NCBI GenBank assembly: GCA_014904985.1
Contig: MU129018.1
Span: 1 to 26,167, forward strand
DNA from: Hydnum rufescens UP504
Lineage: Eukaryota > Basidiomycota > Agaricomycetes > Cantharellales > Hydnaceae
Length of the DNA stretch: 26,167 nt
Direction: 5' to 3'
This document shows, in pieces, positions 1 to 9,084 of the stretch (position 1 is the stretch's first letter; each line of letters begins with the position of its first letter). The notes beneath the pieces were generated by a model that was not told the origin of the DNA, searched no databases, and saw only the letters and a list, made by a program, of their open reading frames with translations. Both the position numbers and the translations under genes were made by a program.

Positions 1-410
1 CCCAAATAAGGAAATTCTGATTTTGGGCATCTTTGGGGCTGCCTGAGACCTTGTGGAGCTGGGAAAATGATTGAATACAGTTGATGGGTATTATTTAAGT
101 GAGGGATTGTTGCAGGAACTCAGGCATTACAAGGTCAGACTGTTGGGTTCTGTGTATATATGCCTTAAATAGGAAGTTCAGGCTTAAGTTTAGTTGGACA
201 TCCATTCCAATGTCTTTCCCATGTATTATATGTACTTATGTGACTGCAATATTTAATTTCGGGGTGAATCCCATGTATACAGGCCTCTCAATCCCATGTT
301 CAATGTCATAATATATCTCCTTATTTAGATATCACTCATTCCTGCATTTTCCTTCAATTTTCTTAACCCAATATTTGTTTAATTCTATTTCGCGTACATT
401 TCAACCGTAG
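1..410. other. No gene recognised; palindromic 27-mer at the start
   Basis: I see no supportable coding region here. Bases 1-27 form an imperfect palindrome that begins CCCAAATAAGGAAATT and ends TTTTGGG. The same core, CCAAATAAGGAAATT, is the unit of the 32-bp tandem repeat inside the DNA transposon at 20806-20933. The window may therefore start in a decayed relative of that element, but 27 bp is too little to be sure. Confidence 0.4.
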
Positions 411-686
411 ATACGCTGTCACAATCCCTTGTGGTGTGTTCTGCCAACTTGAGCACTTGTTTGAACCCAGCCCATGCCGGCGTTGAGTTTCGGCACCACC
501 CGTTGCCAGTATGACAACAGGTTAATGGACCCAAACGAGGATACACCACACCCCAGACATACTGCGGTGTGGTGACAAGGTAAGCTCTTACAGTCCATGT
601 ATATGTGTGCAACAGGAGCAGCTTTAAGCTGCTCCTTTGGCACTGATTAAATTTTTTACTGATGCACATTTAGTTTTCATTTGTAG
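411..686 (+). repeat. Array module A (most diverged)
   Basis: Body 411-579, hairpin I at 544-574, donor GTAAGC at 580, hairpin II at 614-636, TACTGAT branch-like site near 657, acceptor TAG ending 686. Hairpin I has a mismatch and a 5-nt loop. Hairpin II reads AGGAGCAGCTT / AAGCTGCTCCT, an 11-bp perfect stem. It differs in sequence from the other modules on both arms together, so pairing is kept. Confidence 0.6.
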
Positions 687-971
687 ATACTATCGACACG
701 CACTGCAAAAAGATAACGACAACGACAGGGATTACGATGATAATGTAATCGCTGTCACTGTCGCCAATCCTGCATCCTATGACCCCGCCCAAACTAGGAG
801 TGCGGGGGACAGTGGCCTGAGGTCCACTAAGGAGCACACCACACCCCAGCAATGCTGGGGTGTGGTGATAAGGTAAGTCAGCCTTTGCTCTCATGCAAAA
901 AGGGCAGCTATAAGCTGCCCTTTTTGTACACCTTTATTTCTTCACTTATAAATCAATGTATTTTATAATAG
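687..971 (+). repeat. Array module B
   Basis: Body 687-872 (GAC/CGA-rich, unlike C-E), hairpin I at 837-867 (perfect 14-bp stem, loop AAT), donor GTAAGT at 873, hairpin II at 897-925 (perfect 13-bp stem AAAAAGGGCAGCT, loop ATA), acceptor TAG ending 971. Confidence 0.6.
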
Positions 972-1244
972 AGACATTGTTATTGACCGTGCGTGCAATG
1001 GTTCACCCCTTGTCCCCCTTGTACAATATCGGCAACAGTGATGGTTCTGTCGTCATTTGCCAACCATGCCATATTTTTCAACCTCGACCATGAGCCGAAT
1101 TCGGCTGTGCCACCACACCCCAGCATTGCTGGGGTGTGGTGATCAGGTAAGTCGGCCTTGCCTCTTGTGCAAAAGGGCAGCTATAAGCAGCCCTTTATAT
1201 ACTCCTTTATTTTTTTACTAATGAATCAACATGTTTCACAGTAG
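972..1244 (+). repeat. Array module C
   Basis: Body 972-1146, hairpin I at 1111-1141 (perfect 14-bp stem, loop ATT), donor GTAAGT at 1147, hairpin II at 1172-1196 (one mismatch), TACTAAT branch-like site near 1216, acceptor CAGTAG ending 1244. The palindrome GCCGAATTCGGC lies just before hairpin I. Confidence 0.6.
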
Positions 1245-1524
1245 GGACGCTGTTATTGACCGTACGCACAACGATACGATACATCCTCTTGCCCCCACGC
1301 ACAATATCGGCAATGGCGGCGGTTCTGTCATTGTTTGCCAACCACACCATATTCTGCAACCTTGAACGTGAGCCGAATTCGGCTGTGCCACCACACCCCA
1401 GTGTCACTGGGGTGTGGTGATCAGGTAAGTCGGCCTTGCCTCTTGTGCAAAAAGGGCAGCTATAAGCTGCCCTTTATGTACTCTTTTATTTTTTTTACTA
1501 ATAAATCAATGTATTTAATAATAG
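1245..1524 (+). repeat. Array module D
   Basis: Body 1245-1424, hairpin I at 1389-1419, donor GTAAGT at 1425, hairpin II at 1451-1475 (perfect 11-bp stem), TACTAAT branch-like site near 1496, acceptor TAG ending 1524. Compared with B and C, the tip of hairpin I changes from GC..GC to GTG..CAC. These are two compensatory pair changes that keep the stem perfect. Confidence 0.6.
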
Positions 1525-1690
1525 GGACACCGTTATTGACTGCATGCGCAACGATATATGCCCTTGCCCCCCTTGTGCAATATCGGCGACGGTGATGGTT
1601 CTGTCGTTCGCCAACAACTCCCAGCCCATGCTGTAAATATTTTGCAACAAGAACAGTAACTTACCGTGGAATGGTTGCAACTATGGCCGA
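1525..1690 (+). repeat. Array module E, partial, with a different tail
   Basis: The body matches C and D to about 1610 (through the CAATATCGGC region), then switches. The tail at about 1630-1671, on the minus strand, carries GGTAAGTTACTG then TTTACAG. It resembles the inner end of the inverted-repeat arms (17096-17143 and 24759-24805), which carry GGTAAGTTACCG and CTACAG with the same 34-nt GT-to-AG spacing. This links the array to the inverted repeat. Confidence 0.5.
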
Positions 1691-1731
1691 TAACTTGGTT
1701 GCATCAAAGCACGGTAACCCTTTTACACCCG

Positions 1732-1866
1732 CTTTATTATTTATTATTATCCTTATTATTTATCCTATATTATTTATCCTTTATTATTTATCCTTTATTA
1801 TTTATCCTTTATTATTTATCCTTTATTATTTATTCCCCATTATTTATTCCCCATTATTTATTATCC
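1732..1866. repeat. AT-rich minisatellite, about 13-14-bp unit
   Basis: About nine imperfect copies of TTTATTATTTATCC, the last ones drifting to TTTATTCCCCATTA. It gives hydrophobic Leu/Ile/Tyr runs in translation, which should not be taken for membrane segments. Confidence 0.85.
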
Positions 1867-2107
1867 CAAATTTAGAAATCTCTATTGGGATTATGCACCC
1901 AGTCTACCCCTGTTATAATTGGGCGGAATTCCTTTCACGACATAGATGTGGGCCCTCAAGGGGGCATTGGTTGCAGTTTTCATTCATGTGTTATTCAGCA
2001 GGTTTGGGACATGAGGACATGCACATGGAATCTACTGTAGGATGGATGAAGGGCACAAGGCAGTAATTTTTCCCCCCCTGGGGGTTTAAAAAAAAGGTGC
2101 AATAGAA
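1867..2107. other. No gene; presumed 3' flank of the minus-strand gene
   Basis: Contains poly-C and poly-A runs near 2070-2095. No ORF or repeat that I can support. Confidence 0.4.
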
Positions 2108-2837
2108 TTAGAGGCATGATTGGATTACCCATTCAGCATCTTTCACAGCACAGTGCCAACTGGAGTGAGGAGAAAAATCCTTGCTCATCCTCCAGAAGTA
2201 TAGTGCCATGATTACACTAAGAAGACCATTCTTTCCCCCCTTCTTCACAATTGACCAATCAGCGGACTTAGGTGCAGTGTGGGCATCACGGACTCGAATA
2301 TCCTTAGAATGCCAGCTCGGTTGACACAGGACCCACCATTTCCAGTATGTTGCCTCAAATAGCTGGGCTCGTAAATTTGGAGGCAGGAACATCACCGAGC
2401 GTGCATTTTTAATCCAGAGAGCAATCTCTGGCGGACAAGAGCCAGAGGTGACGGACTTTCCTACCTGTTCAAACTTGATTAGTTTTTACATATTATTTGA
2501 AAAACTACTTGACATACCATAGTATCACTGTACTCAAAGTGTCTTTCGAGTTCTACCCATGCATGAAGGAGTTCCTGCCATCCTGGCTCTCCTGCCAAGG
2601 ATGCCAGTTGAGCGTACTGTGCCTCAAGCCATGCTGGCCAGTTCTGTCACTCCACAACTGCCTCTGGCATCAAATTGGCACTCATCAATGTAGAGGGTGC
2701 CGGGGGTGAAGGTTGCTGGGAGAGTGAAGAGAGTGATTGCATAGGTGGGGGAAAATCCCCAGAACGGGCGACAGAAAACAAATTTTCCAGCGAAAGACCC
2801 TGCACCCCCTCCTGAATGGCATAGGGCTGTAGGGTAC

Positions 2838-3005
2838 CATTCCCGGCTTGGTCGTTCCCGGCTTGGTTGTTCCCAACTTGGTCATTCCCGACTTGGTCAT
2901 TCCTGACTTGGTCATTCCCGACTTGGTCATTCCCGGCTTGGTCATTCCCGGCCTGGTTGTTCCCGGCTTGGTCGTTCCCGGCTTGGTCGTTCCCGGCTTG
3001 GTCGT
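2838..3005 (-). repeat. 15-bp minisatellite, pentapeptide array (distal part)
   Basis: Eleven copies of a 15-bp unit (plus strand GGCTTGGTCGTTCCC) encoding NDQAG with Val, Asn and Arg variants. It is the downstream part of the array at 4364-4790, separated from it by the solo LTR. Confidence 0.85.
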
Positions 3006-4363
3006 TGTAAGCAGGAAACTGTGGAAGAAACCAGCTACAGTCCGCGAAATGGAAACAAGGACAAAGAAGGGGGATCACGGGGCCAATCCGAACGTTGGGG
3101 TCCGAGGGAAGGAAGGGTCTTTGGACGGGTAGAATTGTCCTGTATAGACGGAGCCTATCCAGACAATAAATGAAGGGGTTGTTAAATCAGAGAATCACAC
3201 TCTAGGTCCTCCTCTTGAGAGCCTATCAGAAGTGTGATTAGTGGGGGTTGGGTTTTGGAATTTACCCTGACACCAGCAGCAGTTCAACTAGCTTTTCAAC
3301 TGGGGATGGGGGGAAAGACGATAGGAATTCGCATCTCCTGCACTTAATATACATCACAGAAAAATGCTATGGTAACCGGCGGAAAGATGGGATTAAGGCG
3401 AAAATGAGGAAAAAGAAATAAAGTCAAAAGCTTCAAAACTGAAGGAGATATTCAATTAACAAGTGAGAATGGGAGAATATGGCTTAACCAAGGTATTCCT
3501 CCTCTTCTACTGGACCAAATCCCTTGAGGAATGGTGGAACTGGTCGTCCTAGATGTACCCTCCATCGGGCATAGAGTGCCGGAACCATAATTGCCTTTAG
3601 TAATCAGAAAAGCGGAGGTAAAAGTGAAATGAGCCATGAGGAGACTAAATTACAGGAGGCCGAGTTCTAATCCGCTCGTTTTGCCCTTGGTACCGTTCGA
3701 TGCGGATTTTCAGCATCTTTCCAGGGGTGGTTTTTCCCAACGAATCGGATCAAAACTGATGGAGTTATTTGCGAAATACTGAAGGATTGTGTGGAGCATG
3801 AGGTAAAATCGACCTGGAAGATGCAGTTCGCATCCGATAAACGCGTATGTGGTACCGTTAGACAGGTATTGATCGTAGCTTTCTGGGAGCTGTCTTGCCG
3901 AGTCGATCCGATCAAAAATGAGGGAGATATTCGCGAAATACTCCTTGAGAGCATTGGAATAGCCCCTATTCAACATGTGACAAGTCCGCGAGTCAAAGTG
4001 GGAGTCGTGTTACGTAATCCAAGGTCAAATACCGCCCTTGAGGCATTTGGATACGCCAATAGTGATACAATAGGTGGACGAAAGTAAGCAAGTTGAATTG
4101 CTTTAGCCTGGTTGAACTGGCTTGGAAATAAGTACAATTTAGATGGCCTGTTGAAGTGCCAAGGACGGACAAATAATTGTCTCGTATATAGGGTGGAGGA
4201 AAAGTATAAAGGACCACGGATCCTGGGATGTGAATCCATACTATTTGATGGCCAGAGGAATAACGAGTGTGGATACGCAAGAAATACAGAAATATGGATT
4301 CGTTTGAGGAGGTAGTTGGGCCCGGATGAGGTATGTACATAGTGGGATTTTATCCCTCCAACA
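3006..4363. mobile_element. Solo LTR (about 1.36 kb) inserted in the pentapeptide array
   Basis: On the plus strand the insert begins TGTAAGCAGG and ends CCCTCCAACA, so it has TG..CA ends. It is flanked by 4-bp duplications TCGT at 3002-3005 and 4364-4367. The minus-strand start TGTTGGAGGGATAAAATCCC is typical of fungal LTRs. Removing it with one TSD (1362 bp) rejoins a perfect 15-bp repeat unit in frame. No internal domain or PBS is seen, so it is a solo LTR left by recombination. Inside is an imperfect internal repeat of about 100-130 bp: 3700-3780 and 3830-3950 share GATC(A/C)GGATC-like text and a GCGAAATACT block. A 9-bp inverted repeat (AATCACACT / AGTGTGATT) lies at about 3193-3239. Confidence 0.75.
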
Positions 4364-4790
4364 TCGTTCCCAGCCTGGTCATTCCTGGCTTGGTCGTTCC
4401 CAGCCTGGTCGTTCCTGGCCTGGTCATTCCCAGCTTGGTTGTTCCCAGCTTGGGCAGTCACGGCTTGGGTGGTCGCAGCTTGGTTGGTCGCAGGTTTGTT
4501 GTTCCCAGCTTCATCATTCATGGCTTTGTCATTCATGGCTTTGTCGTTCCCGGCTTTGTCGTCCCCGGCTTTGTTGTTCCCAGCTTCACCATTCCCAGCT
4601 TCATCATTAATGGCTTTGTCATTCATGGCTTTGTCAAACATGGCTTTGTTGGTCGCAGCTGCATTGGTCACAGCTTTGCCGGTCGCGGCTTTGCCAGTCA
4701 CAGCTTTGTTGGTCGCAGCTTGGTCACTCGTGGTTTTGTCATTCACAGCTTTGTTGTTCAGAGTCTTGTCATTCAGAGCTTCATCACTCG
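4364..4790 (-). repeat. 15-bp minisatellite, pentapeptide array (proximal part)
   Basis: About 28 units of 15 bp encoding degenerate pentapeptides (SDEAL, TNKAV, NDKAM, NDEAG, NNQAG, NDQAR). Units near the LTR are the most uniform and those away from it the most diverged. That is usual for arrays that expand from one end. Confidence 0.85.
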
Positions 4791-5340
4791 GATTGCCATC
4801 TTGCATCCTACTATCATAGTGATGCTGATGCTGTGGCTCATTGCAGAGTGCATCGTGGGGACGATTTTCTGGTGTAACAGTGGTCCGCGAGACCATTTGC
4901 TGAGCGAGATCATTGTGCGGGGGATTTTGAGGTGTGGGAGCCAGGGAGGTGTTCACTGAGACAGGAGGGGCAGTCCCAAGAGGACTCGGAATTGATGGCA
5001 CAGTGTTGAGTCTCGAAGAAATAGGCAGGGATAGCTGAGGAGACAGAGAGGATGATGATCGCAAAAATCGAGGACTTCGTCGGTGTTCATCCTCATTCAG
5101 GTCAGCCATGGGCAATGACTTGCATTTCAAAAGTGAAGATTTCCGATGCTGTGAAGTCAGTGTTTGGGGAGACACAATCCCAAGGATATCTTTGTCGAGC
5201 CCCAATGAGGCCATAAGGTTTTGATTTCGCACAATATTACGAGTGCAGATTTCTTCCAAGGAGAGGGGTTCATCAGACCCCTCATCAGAGTCTTCATCTG
5301 AACCTCGCGGCTCTCGAGGGGACAGGTTATGAAGAGATTT

Positions 5341-5466
5341 GGGGCTTGAGGCATGAGGGAGAGACAAGCTATGAAGAGATTCGGGGATTGAGGCATGAGG
5401 GAGCGACGAGCTATGAAGAGATTCGGGGATTGAGGCATGAGAGAGATGAGCTATGAAGAGATTCGG
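5341..5466 (-). repeat. 42-bp tandem repeat with a frameshifting 40-bp unit
   Basis: Three units encoding ESLHSSSLPHASIP. Two are 42 bp (14 codons); the first in reading order (about 5464-5425) is 40 bp. The upstream frame (from exon 5 at 5631) therefore runs to a stop at 5411, while the downstream repeats and linker are open in the other frame. A slippage indel is the simplest reading. Confidence 0.65.
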
Positions 5467-6752
5467 TGATTGAGCCATGAGGGGGGGCATAGAACTTTGA
5501 CAGGGGGCTTGTAAATGTGGAGTCTGGACTCTCCGCACGGCTAGTGTCCGCAGGGCCACCAGCTCTACTGGACCCTCCCCCCGTCACACTTGTAGACACA
5601 CCCTGATAACGAGAGATTTGGTCCTCTTTTGCTGTATTGATCATAGTTAGATCTCATCCAAATGTATACACTTGCAGTTGACTCACAATAAACCAGTTGA
5701 AGAAAATCGATATAGGCAGGAATGAGTGTCTCATGGAAGAGCGTACGCGAGTGCGTGCCGAAGTCCATTGGGTTTTCTCTGGCTGTTACACCATGATGGA
5801 TGCTATAGAGCGTAAAGCGATTAAGATTCTGCCAAGGAATACCAAATGAAAACTTACTGTGTGACGCTGATATCACCCTGTGTGTTTAGCAATGGACCGC
5901 CAATAAGGAGTGTGCATGATAGTCCAGATGCAGTGGCAAGTTCCTTCATGAACACCATAACGTATGCATTCAGGTTATCAATAACGCTGCAAACAGCCGG
6001 ATGACGTTAGCTTTGGCAACACTCGATGTAAACCGAAACTCACACTTGCTGTCGCTCAATCGAACCTGCTTCCTCTTGAATCCTCGTCCACTCCTTATAC
6101 ACCTCTTGATATAAGCGCTCGCGCTTGTCCTCCACCTTCTGTTTGATGGCATCCTCCTCCAAATCGAAGAGTCTTTTCGTAATAAAGGCTCTTGCGACAA
6201 CTTTGGAGGACTTGGACTTGGGCTTGTGACTCAGGTACTCTTCAAGCTCGCCCTTGATCTTTTTGTTGTAGTAGAGCTGTGAGTATACTTGGTCACTGTG
6301 CAAATGCTTTGGTTTTGGAACCACAAGCCTTGTTCTGAGTCAAGCTGCCATTGCCGTAGGATCCGTGGTCATCTCCATTGATTTTGTTGACGGATGGGAT
6401 TTCTGCTTGGAATTCCATTGCCACCTGAACCATCGCCGTATCACCTAAGGCCAATTAGCTGATTTACCTCAAGGCTGCACTAGTAAGCACGCACCTCCTT
6501 CTTGTTATGGATCAATTTGTCCTTGGCATTTAATCCCTCTTGAGTCTCTGGCTCAATATATGTGGAATCGGGGGATGGTTCGTCTTTATCGCCTAAACTC
6601 CAGTGGTACTTCTGAAAGTAGTCATGGAAAAATTTGTGAAAAAAATCATCCCTCGCTTTCTGTCCAAGTTGGTGAGACCGAAAGTATTCCTTGCCGTAGC
6701 TGTCCATGAAGGCTTTACGACTAGTCAAAGCGGCCCAGGTCTGCAGAGGCAT

Positions 6753-7482
6753 TTCGATAGATCATGAATGTGGGAGGAGTTGGGATGAGGAGAAGAAGAT
6801 GACTTGCTTGCGCGCACACCGGATTATCAGCACAACAGGTACAATACCCCTCCCATGATGAAATGAGATGTCAACAGTGCCCACAACAGCGGGAGCAATG
6901 GAGTCCCCCTATCTGTGAGTCCTTCACACGCATATTGAAACTATAAATGTGTTAACCACTTTTGAGGTCATTCTGGATATCATTGACAATCATTTGGCAT
7001 CATTCCATTGTGGGCAAGCCCCCTCAAAGCTCTCGACACCCTTTGTGACATTATCACCTCTAAACTTAAGAAGGTTGAGGACTTAAACTCTTTCATCGGT
7101 GAATTGGGAGAATTTGACCTTGCAAAATGAAATTCCCAGCAATCTCAATCTCAAGTTTGTATTCGCCCTGGAGAAGGGTTGCCCCTGGATAAGCACTTGA
7201 AGACGTAAAGAAGAGCCCTCCAAAGACCCAGAGGCAGCATTCAGTTCGCGGGTAAAGTGGTATTGCCAGAGGTGCAACTAGCGATGCAGCAGCAGCTCGT
7301 CCTACTACACCATCCAATACTGTAAGTAAGCCGTTCATTATCTAGAAGTCCATCTCAGATTGAATCCGAAAACCGTCAGTTGCGGCTGCAGGGTTCCAGC
7401 AGATATCCATCCGCAGTTTCCTAACCGCCCAAGGACCCCTGGGAGCTTTAGGTGAACCAGTCATGTCCTGTCCCTGCATGAT
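6753..7482. other. No gene recognised
   Basis: Presumably the 5' flank of the minus-strand gene. Short ORFs at 7083-7338 (-) have no recognisable domain and overlap each other in two frames; I do not call them. Confidence 0.4.
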
Positions 7483-8034
7483 GTGCACCTCATGAGCCGG
7501 AATCCAACAGACACTCTCGCTTCCAAGAAGCCATCTTGCAAGTTGCAAGCACCTTGCCCCGTGAAAACTGTGCCGGTGAGCACGTTGACAACTGCAGCAC
7601 AGTCTGCCATGAATGCTATCCATTATATTCCCCATACAGACACCGAGATTGGAGCCGAAGTCAACGCCCTATTGGAGGTCGTCAAGAGGATCGACAGTGT
7701 CAGTGCAGACTTATACTGCGTCAGTGAACTGCTGTTATCCATCTCGCATTACTTACTCCCTTGGTATAATTTAGAAGGAGGTGGGGATGAAAAGATGCTG
7801 GCACAGCTGGAAGATCTTTCAGGCACATTGCGGTGTCGCCTGTCCATCGTTCATCACCTTCAGGATTGCGACAAAGAAGTATACGTGTTCACACAGGACC
7901 TTAAAATGGCATTGGATCGGTTTCGTGTGCATTTGCCAATCGCTTTGTTAAAAATAATCTGCACAATGCCTCACTGCTTACTTGCTTTGCTCATAGACTG
8001 CTGCCCTACCAATGTACACCACCAGCACCATTGA
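7483..8034 (+). CDS. Hypothetical protein, 183 codons, unknown
   Basis: Single open frame from an ATG at 7483, with a second ATG three codons on. The middle (about residues 55-155) looks helical and soluble, with heptad-like hydrophobics (ALLEVVKRIDSVSADLYC and MLAQLEDLSG). Helical N-terminal regions of some fungal STAND-type proteins look similar, but there is no diagnostic motif and I do not assign it. The last about 30 residues (Cys/Leu/His-rich) may be read-through into an intron or 3' flank. It may equally be a chance ORF or an exon of a larger broken gene. Confidence 0.3.
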   Translation: MHLMSRNPTDTLASKKPSCKLQAPCPVKTVPVSTLTTAAQSAMNAIHYIPHTDTEIGAEVNALLEVVKRIDSVSADLYCVSELLLSISHYLLPWYNLEGGGDEKMLAQLEDLSGTLRCRLSIVHHLQDCDKEVYVFTQDLKMALDRFRVHLPIALLKIICTMPHCLLALLIDCCPTNVHHQHH

Positions 8035-9084
8035 GATGATGGTCCTTTGCCTTGGCATCAAGGAAGAATTTTCTCACTTCTTGAATGCGGTTGTTTCACA
8101 CGAGCATAGATCACCGCCTTGGCACTGTCAAAAGCATACAACTCTATAGAGACGATTGCCCCAGACACTCTGGGCTCTACAAATTCGTCCTCGTAGGTCT
8201 AGTGGACAAACGCGGCATAGAGAATTGGGTGCACTTGGAGCGGCCAGCTGGACTCAGTTGCATGGATACATTACATTCGTTTCTCTCATCCCTACTCCTG
8301 CTCACTTGTGTTACGAAAGGCATATGATGCCTAGCCAACTTTATTGAAGTTTCCACAGCTTTCACAAAGCTAAGTTCAACATAATAAACTCAGATCAACC
8401 ATATTGAAACATTCCACCCTATATGCATATGCCCTATGCCCCTCCCAAAAACAAGGAAACATGGCTCTCAGCCATATGGTAGACGAAGTTAGGAATGTCA
8501 GATCGGTGGAGGCGACGGAAATAATATGAGTCCAAGGGAGAGCGAGCAGTCAGAGTCAGGACAGAACCGACACACATAATTTACAACCCTGTAAAAGGAC
8601 CACCCTAGGCGCCTCACCATTACCTGTAGGCAGCCCGACACAATATATAAAACAAACCTTGCCCATCCAGGATCTCCCTCAAGATGGATTTTTTGGGTAT
8701 CAGTAGAGAAACCGTGGTTTGAATGTACCGGTTCCTCAACTGTACGGTTACCAACCAAAACCAAAACCATTTGATGATGCTTACATCAGCAGTATTCCCT
8801 GTTCTTTAAGAGACATGCCAGCCGGCAACTTATTAATAATGTGCAGGGTGGCTCTCAATTATCCTCCATGTACAAAGAAGGTACGTGTGATTCAAATAAA
8901 CAAAGGTAGTGGTAGTGGTGTATAGTGAAAGTGATGATTACTTCCCCTGATTACCAAGCGAGTTGGAATAGGGGCATCAGCGAGTCTGTAGGCCATTTAG
9001 TTGCACTTGTCTCTGTGAGAAAACGTTCCTCAAAATCTCAAAACACCTCAAACAAGGAAAAAACCACAAAGTCCTGTGGTCTTA
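8035..9084. other. No gene that can be supported
   Basis: Several ORFs of 60-90 codons overlap on both strands. One at 8719-8925 (+) ends in a possible GTACGTG donor near 8881 but has no recognisable domain. No repeats or transposon ends seen. Confidence 0.35.

Larger units (their letters stand above)
411..1690. repeat. Tandem array of hairpin / splice-site modules (A-E)
   Basis: Four modules of about 275-293 bp plus a partial fifth. On the plus strand each full module has: a body of 170-186 bp; hairpin I with an arm like CACCACACCCCAGC; within about 6 nt a GTAAGT/GTAAGC donor; hairpin II (GGGCAGCT..AGCTGCCC); a pyrimidine run; an ACTAAT/ACTGAT branch-like site in A, C and D; and a TAG acceptor. 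This predicts introns of about 98-107 nt at 580-686, 873-971, 1147-1244 and 1425-1524. Bodies C, D and E are clearly homologous; A and B share only the hairpin-donor-hairpin block. Read on the minus strand, modules give related peptides (LPxHHTPAxLGCG, then GGTAEFGS, then LANDxRTxxxADI). Whether this is noncoding RNA, a MITE cluster or a decayed repeat protein is not decidable by eye. Confidence 0.7.
2108..6752 (-). pseudogene. Decayed Agaricomycete family gene with pentapeptide repeats, split by a solo LTR
   Basis: Six exons reconstructed on the minus strand: 6752-6495, 6444-6044, 5986-5858, 5802-5697, 5631-2518 and 2464-2108, with introns of 50-65 nt. I recognise an uncharacterised, often multi-copy Agaricomycete family. 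Exon 1 has an N-terminal helical segment (WAALTSRKAFMDSYGKEYF), then a VIRRWFRW motif and a charged helix (KRLFDLEEDAIKQKVEDKR). Next come SGLSCTLLIGGP and HHGVTARENPMDFGT, a Ser/Pro/acidic linker with RNIVRNQNLMASLGLD, about 39 pentapeptides of type NDQAG/NDKAM, and a C-terminal WPAWLEAQY..WWVLCQPSW..KKGGKNGLLSVIMAL block. Lesions: TGA at 6342-6340, a net 2-nt loss in a 42-bp repeat near 5425-5464, the LTR at 3006-4363, and TGA at 2649-2647. The frame is otherwise coherent. Function unknown; the exon joins are inference. Confidence 0.65.

Noticed and set aside
411..1524. Hammerhead ribozyme or retrozyme in the array
   Set aside because: No CTGANGA plus GAAA core in the right order around the stems.
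411..1524. Helitron 3' ends (hairpin near CTRR)
   Set aside because: Hairpins are not followed by CTRR at 10-12 nt and no TC 5' end or Rep/helicase is present. Kept only as a weak alternative for a nonautonomous family.
1666..1875. Hydrophobic ORF that looks like a membrane protein
   Set aside because: Entirely a translation of the TTTATTATTTATCC minisatellite; open in two frames for the same reason.
2838..3005. CRISPR-like direct repeats
   Set aside because: No spacers, 15-bp contiguous units inside a eukaryotic coding frame.
4326..4959. Plus-strand ORFs across the pentapeptide array (Val/Ile/Pro-rich, His/Ser/Trp-rich)
   Set aside because: A 15-bp repeat is open in several frames; these are shadows of the minus-strand array.
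3970..5559. Single 529-codon minus-strand ORF as an independent gene
   Set aside because: Its last third is read-through of the solo LTR, and its start is an artefact of the 40-bp repeat unit. It is one exon of the larger decayed gene.
7083..7338. Overlapping minus-strand ORFs of 64-81 codons
   Set aside because: No domain, no splice support, and two frames equally open.
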